Below, piece after piece: positions 19,745 to 29,978 of a DNA stretch of 31,550 nucleotides (its first letter is position 1; each line of letters opens with the position of its first letter). The stretch comes from Patellaria atrata CBS 101060. Taxonomy: Eukaryota; Ascomycota; Dothideomycetes; Patellariales; Patellariaceae. The notes beneath the pieces are model-generated. The model had not been told where the DNA came from. It saw only the letters and a list, made by a program, of their open reading frames with translations, and did no database searches. Both the position numbers and the translations under genes were made by a program. The DNA lies in the NCBI GenBank assembly GCA_010093705.1, contig MU006125.1, positions 19,050 through 50,599 on the forward strand, given 5' to 3'.

Positions 19745-20148
19745 ATTGAGGTTGATGAGTGGGTGGGGGGTTTAAATGTGCTGAGCAGTTGGGAAAGGTG
19801 TGAAGTGGATGATGGAGGTGGGAAGGCTAAGTAAGCTTGAGGTTTTCGTTTGCGGAAATAGCTTAGTCATATAGTTTGGAGTCCTATTTCTCCGAGCCAT
19901 GGCCTGCATCTGGACGCTCGGGCTTTTCCCCAGTCGTTTCTTCGTTGCCAATCGTTCGCATCACAGCGCGTACTCCTAACATGCTGTGCATGCCAACAGG
20001 GGGCTACTCTAATAGCCAACACCTTATATCATGGCACTTGACCCTCTGCCCTGGTTTAAATGTAATTCTGCGTGTCTTTTATTCTCTTCAGAAGCTGCAA
20101 CGCCAAAGAAGTTCCCCACTCAAAGCTTCCTGACTGTATTCTATCAAA
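19745..20148. promoter_or_regulatory. Shared divergent promoter region
   Basis: 404 bp between the ATG of the coiled-coil gene (minus) and the ATG of the FHA-kinase gene (plus). It must contain both promoters unless 5' exons were missed. A TTAGTCA motif (AP-1-like) lies near 19863. Assigning function to it would be speculation. Confidence 0.5.
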
Positions 20149-23100
20149 ATGAAAGAAGATCCGAACGTCATTTTCATACTAAGGGCAATCAGCCCTTACG
20201 CCCAGAGATGGTTCCAGCACTCGCACAACAAGACATATTACGTACCTCCACCTCATGTCGAGATAGTAGCTGCTGCCAGCCGAGAGTCAACGCCGGCGAC
20301 GAATGTAGGAGATGAAGAGGAGGATGCCGATGGGCTGGGTGACGTTTATGAAGATTTTAGTCCCCAACTCCGCTTCATATTCGACCAAAAGCCGAAGAAT
20401 ATCCAGGCCGGATATGTGTTCGGCAGTAACCCGAAAACCTGCGATGTCTTAATAGGGCGTTCTATAGATGGCATAAGCAGTTCGCATTTCAGGATCACGT
20501 TTGACAGTCAAGCCCAGCTTGTGTTGATAGACTCGTCCATGTTGGGAACGGCAGTCAGCTACGGTGGCCGCGCAAGGAACGACAAACGGAACAATCCACC
20601 GGACCGGAAACGGAACAGACCACGGGACAAATCCCTAGACTTCACGTGGATCCTGTTCCCTGAAATCAAGAACAAAACCGTCGTAATCGGAGGTGCTAAA
20701 CGCCCTAGCAGCTCCAACGTCCCCGTCATCGAGTTCTCGGTGGAGGTTGCGGAGCCCGAGACTGGGTCCTGCAAGGAACAATACACGAATCTGAAGAATG
20801 CATTTCTGGACGAGATGGGAAGGGCGATCCCGTTCGGTCTCGACATCGATAGTTCCCTAACCACCGCAGGCCAGACGGAATCACACTCTCCAACACAGCG
20901 TCCGATACAGCGTCTGAAACAGCGTCCGATCTGGATTGATCTTGAGGAAATCGGAAGGGGCGAATATGGGATTGTCTACCGGGCTATTAATGTGAGTACC
21001 GCTACAATATATGCTGCTAAAATGTTCCTACGGTCGGGAAAAGAGATTCGGGAAAAGTGGGATAGGGAAGTTGCGATTTTGCAGAGTGTTTCGCATGTAA
21101 GGATTATCTCGCTTTAGTAGACGACAATTAACTTGTTTTAGGACCACATCGTAAAGTTTGTAGATCACGATACTGAACATAAATGGCCTCGCCTTATAAT
21201 GGAATACCTGCCCCTTGGAAGCCTAGCGAATCAGCATAGAATCACGGAATATGAGACTATTACACTGCTCTATCAGGGACTTAGCGCTCTTAATTATCTA
21301 CACACTGAAGAGATCGTACATCGCGATCTCAAACCGGAGAATATCCTGGTTCAGTGTCGGGATACCGCCAATTTCTCAATCAAAATTGCTGATTTCGGAA
21401 TGGCTAAGGATGGCTCGTTCCTAAAAACGGTCTGCGGCACACGACTCTACGCTGCCCCGGAAATTTGGAAGGGGTCTCCTTACACCTCTAAGGTAGATAT
21501 ATGGTCGCTGGGTGTTATCGCGTTTAAGTACGCACGTGGCCTCCCGAACGTCCCGAAGGTAAATGGCCAATTCGATGCTGAATCCTGGTATCAGGCACTT
21601 GCTCGGGCGATTTCTAATCGGGGCTCACATAAGTTAGTAGACTTTCTCTCGTCCAGCATGCTGAAGGAGGATCCTCTCGAAAGGCTCTCAGCGAGCGAGT
21701 GTCTGGAAGAATTAGCCAATCTCCGCGAGGTAATTATACCAGCGCAGAATTTTGAAACTGACTACGGAACGCCTACGGAAAAAATGTCCTCGTCATGCAT
21801 CATGGATGCTCTCCGGGCTGCCGGATATGGAGGGGGTCAGGAGACGTCTGTTGAGGAGGCAGAAACACAGATTCACCTCTCCGCACTTAGTATACCCAAG
21901 TCTGACCGGCGACTTGGCAACTATTTTGATACAGCAAAGGAATACGAACGAAGTCGACAGGATGGAGGAGGTCAGGAGTTGGCTACTGAAGAGGCGAGAA
22001 CATGGTCCGCCTTCCCCACGCTTAGCACGCTTAAGTCTGTCCGTCAACCGGGCGAGTTTCTGGAAAGGCTGCCACAGATATGGGATCCTCCCGGCGAAAC
22101 TACGTGCAGGCCGGAAGAAGACGAAGGAAGTCGGCAGGAAGTTGGTATCGGCACAGGCAATGGTTCCGACAGAAAGCATCCGAAACGTCAACGTACCGAG
22201 GGATCCAGCGTTATCACATCCCAACTGACACACCAAACTTCCGGGGAGGTCCTCCTGGCAGCTTTCTCCGACCGTGGGTCCTCAGTCAATACTGATACCT
22301 CGTCTAAGATTACTGAGTGGGAGGGGTCATCGTATTTACGACCATTCAGACTGTCAGAAGTCTTGGAGAGACATTCAATCCAGCATCATGAAGACGACCA
22401 GTCCGCGCCGTCACCGAAGGCGGCAGACAAGAACCAACCATCAGGGTCCTTCCAAAAAGCCACCGTAGAATCTACGGCCCATTTACAGGACGTCCAAAAG
22501 GATTTGGATTTGTCTACGGTTCCGCATGGTCTCATCCGGGACACGGGTACGTTAACGGACGCTGGTGCCCAAGCAAACAGACATTATATGCAAGACACTT
22601 ATAATCGTAGCAAGGAGCAGTTCGAAGAGGTGAAGCAACGCTACACACTCGTAGGAATGAGTAGTCCTCCCTTCGCTGCGGATAAACTGCAATCGAATCT
22701 CCCAGATGAGGTTGGACATGGCAACGGTCCTACTGAACAAACTCAACAACCTACAGAAAAGAGATTTCTGGTGGTTTCGACTATCTATGGCGCTATTCAC
22801 TTACTTGTAGAGGGCTCAAATCTGCTAGTAAATGCCACTAATATTGCAAAGATATTTGGATATAACAGAATTTTATCCTTTAAGGGCAGGCCAAGGCCAA
22901 TTCTAAGCCTTACCAGAGAATTGGACACGCGACTGCAAGGGAGTTACTATACTGTTGAATCCGCGCTTAAATTCTGTGATCTCTTGCCTGCACAATCAGA
23001 TGCACAAGCAACGCATGCGATTGGTCAGGTGCTTAAGGAAACGTTACAGAGATGTATAGAGAATCATCGATCTGGACAAGACAAACTACTTATAAAACCT

Positions 23101-23281
23101 TTATACCGCAACAAAATTCGGCAAAGGTGCGGAAGATGTGCTCGACTGCATATCATTTGCAATCGTGAGATTCCCTGCCAGAATTGCACACAGGCTAGTA
23201 AAGGTGAGCACGATTGATTTAGGTACTAGAGAGTGCGTTCTGACGATTCGACTAGACTGTGTATACGGCGCCCGCCAGTGA
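20149..23281 (+). CDS. FHA - Ser/Thr kinase - APSES-like - Zn2Cys6 hybrid protein
   Basis: Three exons (20149-21096, 21142-23203, 23256-23281), 1011 aa. Intron 1 (45 nt, GTAAGG...TTTTAG) lies inside the kinase and joins SVSH to DHIVKF. Intron 2 (52 nt, GTGAGC, CTGACG, CTAG) joins QASK to DCVYGARQ. Domains: an FHA-like fold at about 88-205 (VFGSN, SSSHFRITFD), then a kinase at about 262-520 with GRGEYGIVY, catalytic Lys about 291, HRDLKPEN at 376-383, DFG at 400-402, APE at 421-423 and WSLGVI, so it should be active. A disordered linker with a 45-residue tandem duplication follows. Next comes an APSES/KilA-N-like block at about 864-930 (LLVNATNIAKIFGY, LQGSYYTVESALKF). At the end is C-x2-C-x6-C-x5-C-x2-C-x6-C (979-1005), the GAL4-type zinc cluster. 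It probably binds phosphopeptides and DNA and phosphorylates proteins at chromatin. Kinase and zinc cluster are clear; FHA likely; APSES likeness moderate. Confidence 0.85.
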
Positions 23282-23383
23282 CACTTGCACGATTCTCTCG
23301 CTCAACTCGGTTTAAGCGGATTATAGCGGGCGGAGTTTGGGCATAACCTCACTGGGCCCTTACGGACGCCAAACTTCAACCCT

Positions 23384-24004
23384 TCAGATCTTCCCTCTTC
23401 CGTTTATCGCTTCTCCTCGAGAACAAAAGGGTGTTGGTGGGGCTGTATCAGCGGCCTGATGCTCTCCCGCAAAGTCCAAGGGCTGGCTGGTAAACCACGC
23501 AAACCAGCCCAAGACGTCGCGTTATCTCGCTCCTTCGGGTCGGCGCTACCAACCGCTCTCCTCTCGGTAGAATGGATTATCCCCTTCTTTGCACTTGTCG
23601 AACACGGCCTGCGCTGCCGGATCGAGACCTGCGACATCTCCGAAGAAGGCTTCGAAGAGATCAGGAACGTCAACGTGGAGTTCACGAAGCTGGCCGTGTT
23701 GCGGAGCAATGGTGTTTGTTGAAAGGGTGATGCGGGACGGGAGAGGGAGGGTCGATTCGGCGATGGCGTCGTAGACCTTGTTCCAGGTGACTTCATCGGG
23801 CTCATCATTAAGGTCTGCTTTTAGAAGAGGGGTTATTCGGTCGGTGCCGAAGTCATCGGTGTTGACTACGGTCATAAGTTTTGACATATCGTCAAGGAGG
23901 TTCTTGCCGCCACAGTTTGAAGGTAGATAACGTGAGGCAGGGAGGGTTTGCAAAGCGGAGACAAGAGCGGCCAATAGATCTTGGAGTTGAAGATGATGTC
24001 TCAT
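23384..24004 (-). pseudogene. N-terminal fragment of a FunK1-type fungal kinase gene
   Basis: From ATG 24004 the frame reads MRHHLQLQDLLAALVSALQT, then DVPDLFEAFFGDVAGLDPAA and QAVFDKCKEGDNPFYREESG, the characteristic N-terminal segment of FunK1 proteins, which precedes the kinase domain. A TAG follows at 23546-23548 and a TAA shortly after, yet the same frame continues with RDVLGWFAWFTSQPLDFAGE before losing similarity near 23435 and ending at TGA 23384-23386. The kinase domain itself (HRD, DFG) is missing. It is a truncated piece with two nonsense codons, presumably left by rearrangement. FunK1 is a large fungal-specific kinase family that often leaves fragments of this sort. Confidence 0.65.
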
Positions 24005-24143
24005 CTCTTACCTACACATTCACACATTGTAAATGTGTTGTCATTGAAGATAAGAAGAACAGAACGGGTATCTAATCTTCCTCTAGGCTATCTGCGGAGA
24101 GTGTGCTCTTCCCGAAGACAGTATAGAACATCAAGATCCAATA

Positions 24144-24437
24144 ATGCTTGTTTGTCCTTGTCTAGAACATTCGAAACACGGAGTCCAGCATTTGGCACGA
24201 TGTTACCAAGCTGTTTATCCAATTTGTACCGACGATGATGCGCAGATACGGCTTCCCTGTGGTGAGTATTTCATGAGACATCATATTTAACTGGAATTTA
24301 GGTATGCTTTAGGTCATTGCTTCTGCGAGGACTGTATTCAGAGACTGGTCCACGCACAGAGTAACGGGACATCTGCGATGTTTCAGTCTGGGTATCCTGA
24401 GCTATGTTCTAAGATGATCCGACATCGTTCGCTATAA
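24144..24437 (+). pseudogene. RING-finger-like gene fragment
   Basis: Exon 24144-24261 and exon 24313-24437 (intron 51 nt, GTGAGT, TTTAACTG, CTTTAG) give an 80-codon frame containing YPICTDDDAQIRLPC joined to GHCFCEDCIQRL. This fits the C-P-x-C ... L-P-C-G-H-x-F-C-x-x-C core of a RING domain, except that the expected first Cys is Tyr (TAT for TGT). The later FQSGYPELCSKMI resembles the FPPRCC segment of fungal RBR-type RINGs. Frame is open upstream of the ATG as well, so the fragment may once have been longer. It lacks the rest of an E3 ligase and is probably a remnant. Confidence 0.5.
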
Positions 24438-25891
24438 ATAATGCACATCTCCCATTAACCGAACGAATACTCCTTTCTAATACTGTTAGGAATATCGTCA
24501 GGTTTGTCCCCGCTGAACCGTGATGTTTGCCTTATCATTAACCTTAATGATTCTCGCAAGCCATGAGGTAGTTTCTCTTTTCATAAAGAGATATTTGCCC
24601 TCCTGGTACTGACGTTCTTGATTGCCAGAACGACACCGAATATGCGTATTCAAGGTGTTAAGGTATCTTAAGCAAGACTTCAACTCCCACCAATAACTAT
24701 TATATTCCCAATTGAAAATGAAACAGGTGCTACTATAGCAACGACTGGTCATCATTCACGGATTAACGAGCATTATATTGAAGGCTGACCTACTCAAATT
24801 GCCTTTAGTTGGCGGTGGCTAGGAACGCACGGAATAAGTAGACTATGTATGAGCCATGGAATAGAAATTTTTTATGCATCTTCTTACACCACGCATAGGA
24901 TGATCCGTTTTGGTTACCTCAAATTTAGTGCTCGTTTATTTAACTTCCTACAAAACCTGCTTTAGAATTAACAGTCGTCTACTTTGTTGTTCTAGATCGC
25001 ACTATAGAACGATTTGCCTGTAAATAGATTTTTGACAATCTGCATTTCTTCATTCCTATCTAATTAGAGACAAAAATTGAAGATTCCTTTTGAGGGCGGC
25101 AAGTTTCACTGTTTCCCGAGGTTCTATGTGACAAGTTTACTATCTGTGACGCCAACCATGGATGGTAATCGTCGTTTGTGGCCTTGACGCTACATGTATC
25201 TCGGAGCCGGACCCTCGGCTGAATCGGAAAGGGAGTGTGATGCCCGAGGGAGACGAGGAGAGAGGATAATATGGCAACACAGCGCAACGAAACTTATGCC
25301 GGGAAAATTTCCTTTTCTTTTTTTTGGGGTGGGGGGTGGGGGGATGGGGTATCTAGCTCCCTCACTCATCCTAAACGCATTCCCCGGGGTAGAAAAGTCG
25401 TAAGGGATATACCTGAGTGAGATGGAGATGGTAGTTATTGGCGGGCCATGGAACTCACGCCGAACCAGACCCGATATCTTGTGAAGATGGTCGGACACGG
25501 TTTCTATTATCATACGCATTTTGTGTGAGGAGCTAGAGGGTAGCTTGATAGCGACGGTGGTATACATGTATCCTACAGTTCTATGATTATTGATGAGAAA
25601 GGAGATAACTTGTAGGTAGTGATGAAGGGAGGGGAGGGGAGAAAATACGAGAGCGAGAGCGAGAGCGAGAACAACAGTAGATGTTCCACTAATTTCATAC
25701 CTTATGAAAGATCTTGAGAGAGAAGAGAAAAGTAAACGAAACATTATTCCTAGCCATTACAAACCCATCGAAAAGGCCAGTTCAATGTCAAAGCCCTCAT
25801 GTAACATCGAATATGGCCTTCCAGACGCTGTGTTATTCATACAAATTATAGCTGCGTAATAAACCCGTAAATCATTCCCTACCTCGCCAAA
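24438..25891. other. Gene-poor spacer
   Basis: No convincing gene. A 184-codon ATG-initiated frame on the minus strand (25744-25190) is of low complexity and unlike a folded protein, so it is not called. It holds a dispersed repeat (24880-24974), a T run then G-rich tract (25317-25350) and a GAGAGC microsatellite near 25650-25670. Confidence 0.4.
24880..24974. repeat. Dispersed repeat, copy 1
   Basis: About 95 bp that align in the same orientation with 27190-27282 at roughly 80% identity by eye (blocks CATAGGA.GATCC, CCTCAAAT.TAGTGC, CTACAAAACCT.CTTTAGA). The reverse complement starts TGTTAATTC, so an LTR or other transposon remnant is possible, but no target-site duplication was found. Confidence 0.6.
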
Positions 25892-26757
25892 TTATAATTC
25901 CCTAACTGCAGTTTCTAAAGTCCATAATTTCTGATCCTTCTCCTTATTCTGTATTCTCAATCTCTTGATCTCGGCCCTAAGATCCGAGGGATCAGTCTCC
26001 TGTCCGCTACTTTCACCTGTTAATCTCCGTCTCTTCTGACCTGTCTTTTCGCCTTCACTGATCTCCTCATCCACCTGTGCGGGATTCGTAATAAGGGCAC
26101 CTGGAACTTCACCCTCAGCCTTGGCTCTATCAGACGATCCTGAGACATTTCGGTGCATACGTCGGATATGCTCGTGCAGATTTTCCTTGCGGGCAAATTC
26201 TTGACTATAAGAGCGCTTGCACTCTTTATAAGGACAGAAGAGCGATTGCTTTATACCGCTGTAGAGTTTGTGCACCTCGCGGAGGTGGCGAGTCAATCCA
26301 CCATTATAAGTGAAGCCCCTCATATATTTACAGCTTGGGTATTTACATTTGTAAGGCCGGTCATGTTTATCCATATGTCGACTGGGGCAAATAATTAGTG
26401 AGAGTCCTAAATAGGTGAGAATGATATGGAAAAGGGAAAAAAGTAAACATAATAGGAAGATGAGATGAGAAGTAACGAACGTGTAAATTTAGATACTTAT
26501 ACATGATAATAGAGATTAAATTAAGGGATAGAGGAGGTGTATACTCACCTCCAGTCGCATTTGCGATTGAATGTCAAATGACTGCACTTTACGCTTCGCG
26601 TACATATCATTTTGTTCTCTGTATTCCGTTCGGGAGATTCTCTTCGTTTATATAAATGCCCACGTCTAGAAGAAGAGCACATGCCGCGACCTTGATCTTC
26701 AGGAGAAGTAACATCCTCCGAAGAGTCTTGTGCCGGATATTGTACTCCTTCCAACAT
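25892..26757 (-). CDS. C2H2 zinc-finger protein (probable transcription factor)
   Basis: Exon 1 is 26757-26549 (ATG; MLEGVQYPAQDSSED) and exon 2 is 26381-25892, giving 232 aa. The intron (26548-26382, 167 nt) has donor GTGAGT and acceptor TTTGCCCCAG, and joins KCDW to SRHMDKHDRPYKC, creating one continuous finger. Three C2H2 fingers are visible: CTRSVKC...HMDKH, CKYPSC...HLREVH and CPYKEC...HIRRMH. An Arg/Lys-rich segment (KTGQKRRRL) and a short C-terminal coiled coil (LRAEIKRLRIQNKEKDQKLW) follow, suggesting nuclear localisation and dimerisation. Intact as modelled. Target genes unknown. It resembles fungal C2H2 proteins with clustered fingers in the N-terminal half. Confidence 0.75.
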
Positions 26758-27932
26758 TTTCCTCGACGGGGGACTCTTTAATCACGAATAACTGTTCGAA
26801 CTCACTAGAATTAGAGGAAGTTGGCTAGATTATATAGTCAAGTGATAGCCCCTTATGTTAAGGCTCTCATTAGAAACACCTCTTAGTTTGGGATGCGTCA
26901 TAGGTATACGTATTTGGATAAAGGTGAGCGTGGTAAACTAGAGGCGCAGCATCAGGCACCGGAGGAACGAGGTTGACACTTAAAGGAGAGTTAGTGAGGC
27001 TGGCTTGCCTCTATTATAGCAATTCCAGCGATAGGTTACGGCCGGGTGAGGTGTCGCTTTCACAGGCATTAATATTTACCTCAGGCGAAGGTGAAAAGGC
27101 TGAGGCTCGTCCCTGTAATTGAATGGAATCCTACTTAATGAGTTTGTCAAAGAGCGCTTTCACCCAGACACACCAAGGCTACAATCGTCCTCTTACATTA
27201 CTCATAGGAGGATCCATTTGATTGCCTCAAATATAGTGCACGTTTATCTAACTTTCTACAAAACCTTCTTTAGAGTTATCACATATCAACAGCATCATTC
27301 GTCTGCTTCGGTGCCTTAGATAGCTCATAACTAATCATAGGTACTCCGAAAAGTTTAGGTTAATGTCCTTTTAAGCTTGCTATTGGTTCACAATCTAGTG
27401 CTTTAGGTGCCACCTAACCAGTTATTTTCTAGTTACTTCCGGTGAAATATTTGGGGGAATTCTGTTACCTATCTGATAAGTTAGGTCCAAGGATCTCCTG
27501 TTATTTGAATAGGTTCTGTTGGCTTAGCCACTCAAATAACAACGGTATAACCTCCAATAACACCGCAAACCGTAAGCTGAGACGTCGGGGAAATCGGGAG
27601 ACAGCATAGGCTGTCTCAACACTTTCTTTCCTTAAGTTTAAGCTTCATGTACATATAGCAATATACCTTTCAGCTTCCATCTGAGGTTGAGCCATGACAG
27701 GGGACAAGGCTCACGTTCCACAACCAGAGAAATGGGACTGCAAATCAACTCCATACTTTCACTTCGAGCAGATTTTATTCTATAAATAACAGATCTTCCT
27801 TAGCTTTAAATCATTATCTATGATAACATGCTATATGGCCCTAATACTTACAACGGTGAGGGCTTTCGCCTAAAGAACTTACTTAAACCATCTTCAGCTT
27901 TGAAAAGTTCTTAAAGGGGGCGCAATTTCAGC
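26758..27932. other. Gene-free spacer
   Basis: No gene supported on either strand. It contains the second copy of a dispersed repeat (27190-27282) and a hairpin with 9-bp arms GTTATTTGA (27500-27508) and TCAAATAAC (27532-27540). Confidence 0.4.
27190..27282. repeat. Dispersed repeat, copy 2
   Basis: Same-orientation counterpart of 24880-24974, 2.3 kb away, about 80% identical. Not coding. The two copies flank the C2H2 gene, so that gene may lie in an old duplication or between two relict insertions. Confidence 0.6.
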
Positions 27933-28090
27933 TGTTGAATGAGGGTGGAGACGGAGTATATGGCATTACCACGGGACGTATTCTCAACGACTCAACAGAT
28001 TGTTTCTACTCTAGTATATAACGAGGTGTTACCTCCATATGTAGAACAATCAAGCGATTATCCAATTCATCAGCACTCCTACGTCTGACA
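27933..28090 (+). mobile_element. Solo LTR, family B, copy 2
   Basis: 158 bp from TGTTGAATGAGGG to TCTGACA, with a TATATAAC box, flanked by a perfect 5-bp target-site duplication TCAGC (27928-27932 and 28091-28095). It matches 6110-6268 in inverted orientation over its full length. It is a solo LTR fossil, whole at both ends, without an internal region. Copia-like affinity is likely but cannot be proved from an LTR alone. Confidence 0.85.
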
Positions 28091-28162
28091 TCAGCAATAC
28101 TACGCCAACTTAGTTTCCCCAACAGCATTTTCTTCCAGTAGACGAGCAGTCCACAAGACTTC

Positions 28163-29143
28163 TCACTCTCCCTTGGCTACCTTCTCAAAATCTTCTCGCT
28201 GCTGCTGGAATCGCTTGGGTTCTCCCTTGTGAAGATCGGCCTTCTCAGCGACTGTAAGGAGAGATGAGTGAAGGAGCCTGAAACGTTCTGCATCCCATCC
28301 AAAGTTCCTGATGGCAGGCGGCAACAATGTCGCCAGCTGAAATATCATCTCTTCCTGTACGTGAGAGAGAGTGTGTTAGCCGATGCTTGAAGTATTATAA
28401 TCATCCACAAAAACCTACTGGAGGAGGGGGTAATTCTCCACTCGTATGATAAAGATCTAACACCTCTCTGATATCATCCTCCACCATCTGGTAAGACGAC
28501 TTCGTGTGCCGGGCGATATTTATCCGGATCCAACGATGATGGAAGGCGAGAAGCTTATTCTCTAATTCATCCTTCACTTGCGGTGGAATTTTCTCAAGAT
28601 GGGTCAACGCTATATCCGCTAACCGCGAGAGTTGGTCTTGTGTTATATCAGAGTTACAAAAGCTAGCACACCATTCGTCTGTTGCAAATTCGTAAAGCTG
28701 GCACAGCGCTCCGAAGTATTCATCACAAGTTTGCGGCGTGGAGGAGAGTTTCGGTGGCATTGAACGATGCCCTCGAACAATATACCAGTCCCTTATTATA
28801 TGTCAGAATAACATTAGGTACTATGAATCAGATAGGAGTACCTTTCCATGATCCATACAAATAAATAATCCATACTCCCGTTCCGCAGACTCGATGCTAT
28901 ATTTACGCTTTCGCAAACAAGTTCATCTATGGTTTGGAAATCTTCACCTTCCGATAGAAAATGCTGGTACAGGAGGATCATATTCAGCAAAATAGAGAAT
29001 GGACCTTCCGCAGGGTCTCCCCGGGTTTCATAGAGATTGTCATCGCCAATATTGCGTCTCCTGAACCATTCAATGGTGCTTGAAGGAAGAGTTTGAACTA
29101 GATTAGTTGTTGAGGAAAGAAACTTCGAAGGAATATCAAACAT
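28163..29143 (-). CDS. Three-exon helical hypothetical protein (288 aa)
   Basis: Exons are 29143-28842 (ATG; MFDIPSKFLSSTTNLVQTLP), 28791-28419 and 28354-28163. Intron 1 (50 nt) has GTACTC, a TTCTGACA branch site and AATAAG; intron 2 (64 nt) has GTAGGT, GGCTAAC and GTACAG. Both keep frame and bypass stops. The predicted protein is almost entirely helical (SILLNMILLYQHFLSEGEDF, RLADIALTHLEKIPPQVKDE) with no signal peptide, transmembrane helix or catalytic motif seen. It lies about 70 bp from a family B solo LTR on its 3' side. The family is not recognised. The well-formed introns argue for a functional gene. Confidence 0.65.
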
Positions 29144-29978
29144 TATGATAAAACCCTCTAGAAGATGAATGATGAAAGTAATGATAGCTAAGGCGGTAGC
29201 TTAGGAGTTCTAACTATCAGTAGGTAGAAGGAAGAGAAAAGTTTATGGAGCAAATAGGTTATTACAACTTCTTGATTTAAAATAAATCCTGTCTTACAGC
29301 ATGAACCTTCAGTCCCTGTCCTAGTTAGTCAGTCAAAGCTTTCCAACCGCTGATACCGCGTTCAATAATTTATGCTTGTGGGTTCTCGTTCTACGCTACG
29401 TCCTTCTTCTGGAGTAATCCTTTAGGGGGGACTGCATTAAACTATAGTTGATGATACTGGAGATCTCACTCACTTCATTAGTTTATGCCGTTCAATAGAT
29501 CTCCGCAAATACCGCCTTGTCGCGGAACTCGGTTTCACGCTATTCTTACACCTGATCCTAGATTATGGTTCTAAGTGGCGTAAAGGGGCTGTCCCCTCCC
29601 CTTCCAAATTTGCCGTGTGGTTCTGTATATTCTATTATCTCTTAGATTAGAATATGTGACAATATTTTCTTATCCTCCGGATCAGGCCGTCTCTGCATGA
29701 GTTAGTTCGCCATATACGAATGTCGCCCACACCGCTATGAAGCTCAAGACTAGATCTAAGACCTAAGAGCCTCGAGAAGGGGCTCAAAACTTATCAAAAC
29801 TGCTGCAAGATGAGAATAAAGAATTAGGTCGTCGGCTTTGCAGTATTGTACAAGAAGCCCTAAACTCATTTGATTCGATCATATGCTACCCCAAGAGGGC
29901 GCGGTAACTTGTCCTTATCCTGAACTGCTTGCTTTCAACGTAACTTGATTCAATATGGCGGGTCAAGCCCCAGTAAAT
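29144..29978. other. Gene-free spacer
   Basis: About 830 bp with no supported frame, repeat or RNA gene. Confidence 0.4.

Noticed and set aside
21752-22236. Long alternative frames on both strands inside the kinase gene
   Set aside because: Shadows of the linker coding sequence; the kinase frame continues through without a stop.
25190-25744. 184-codon frame on the minus strand
   Set aside because: ATG-initiated but low in complexity, with no domain, splice support or convincing protein-like composition.
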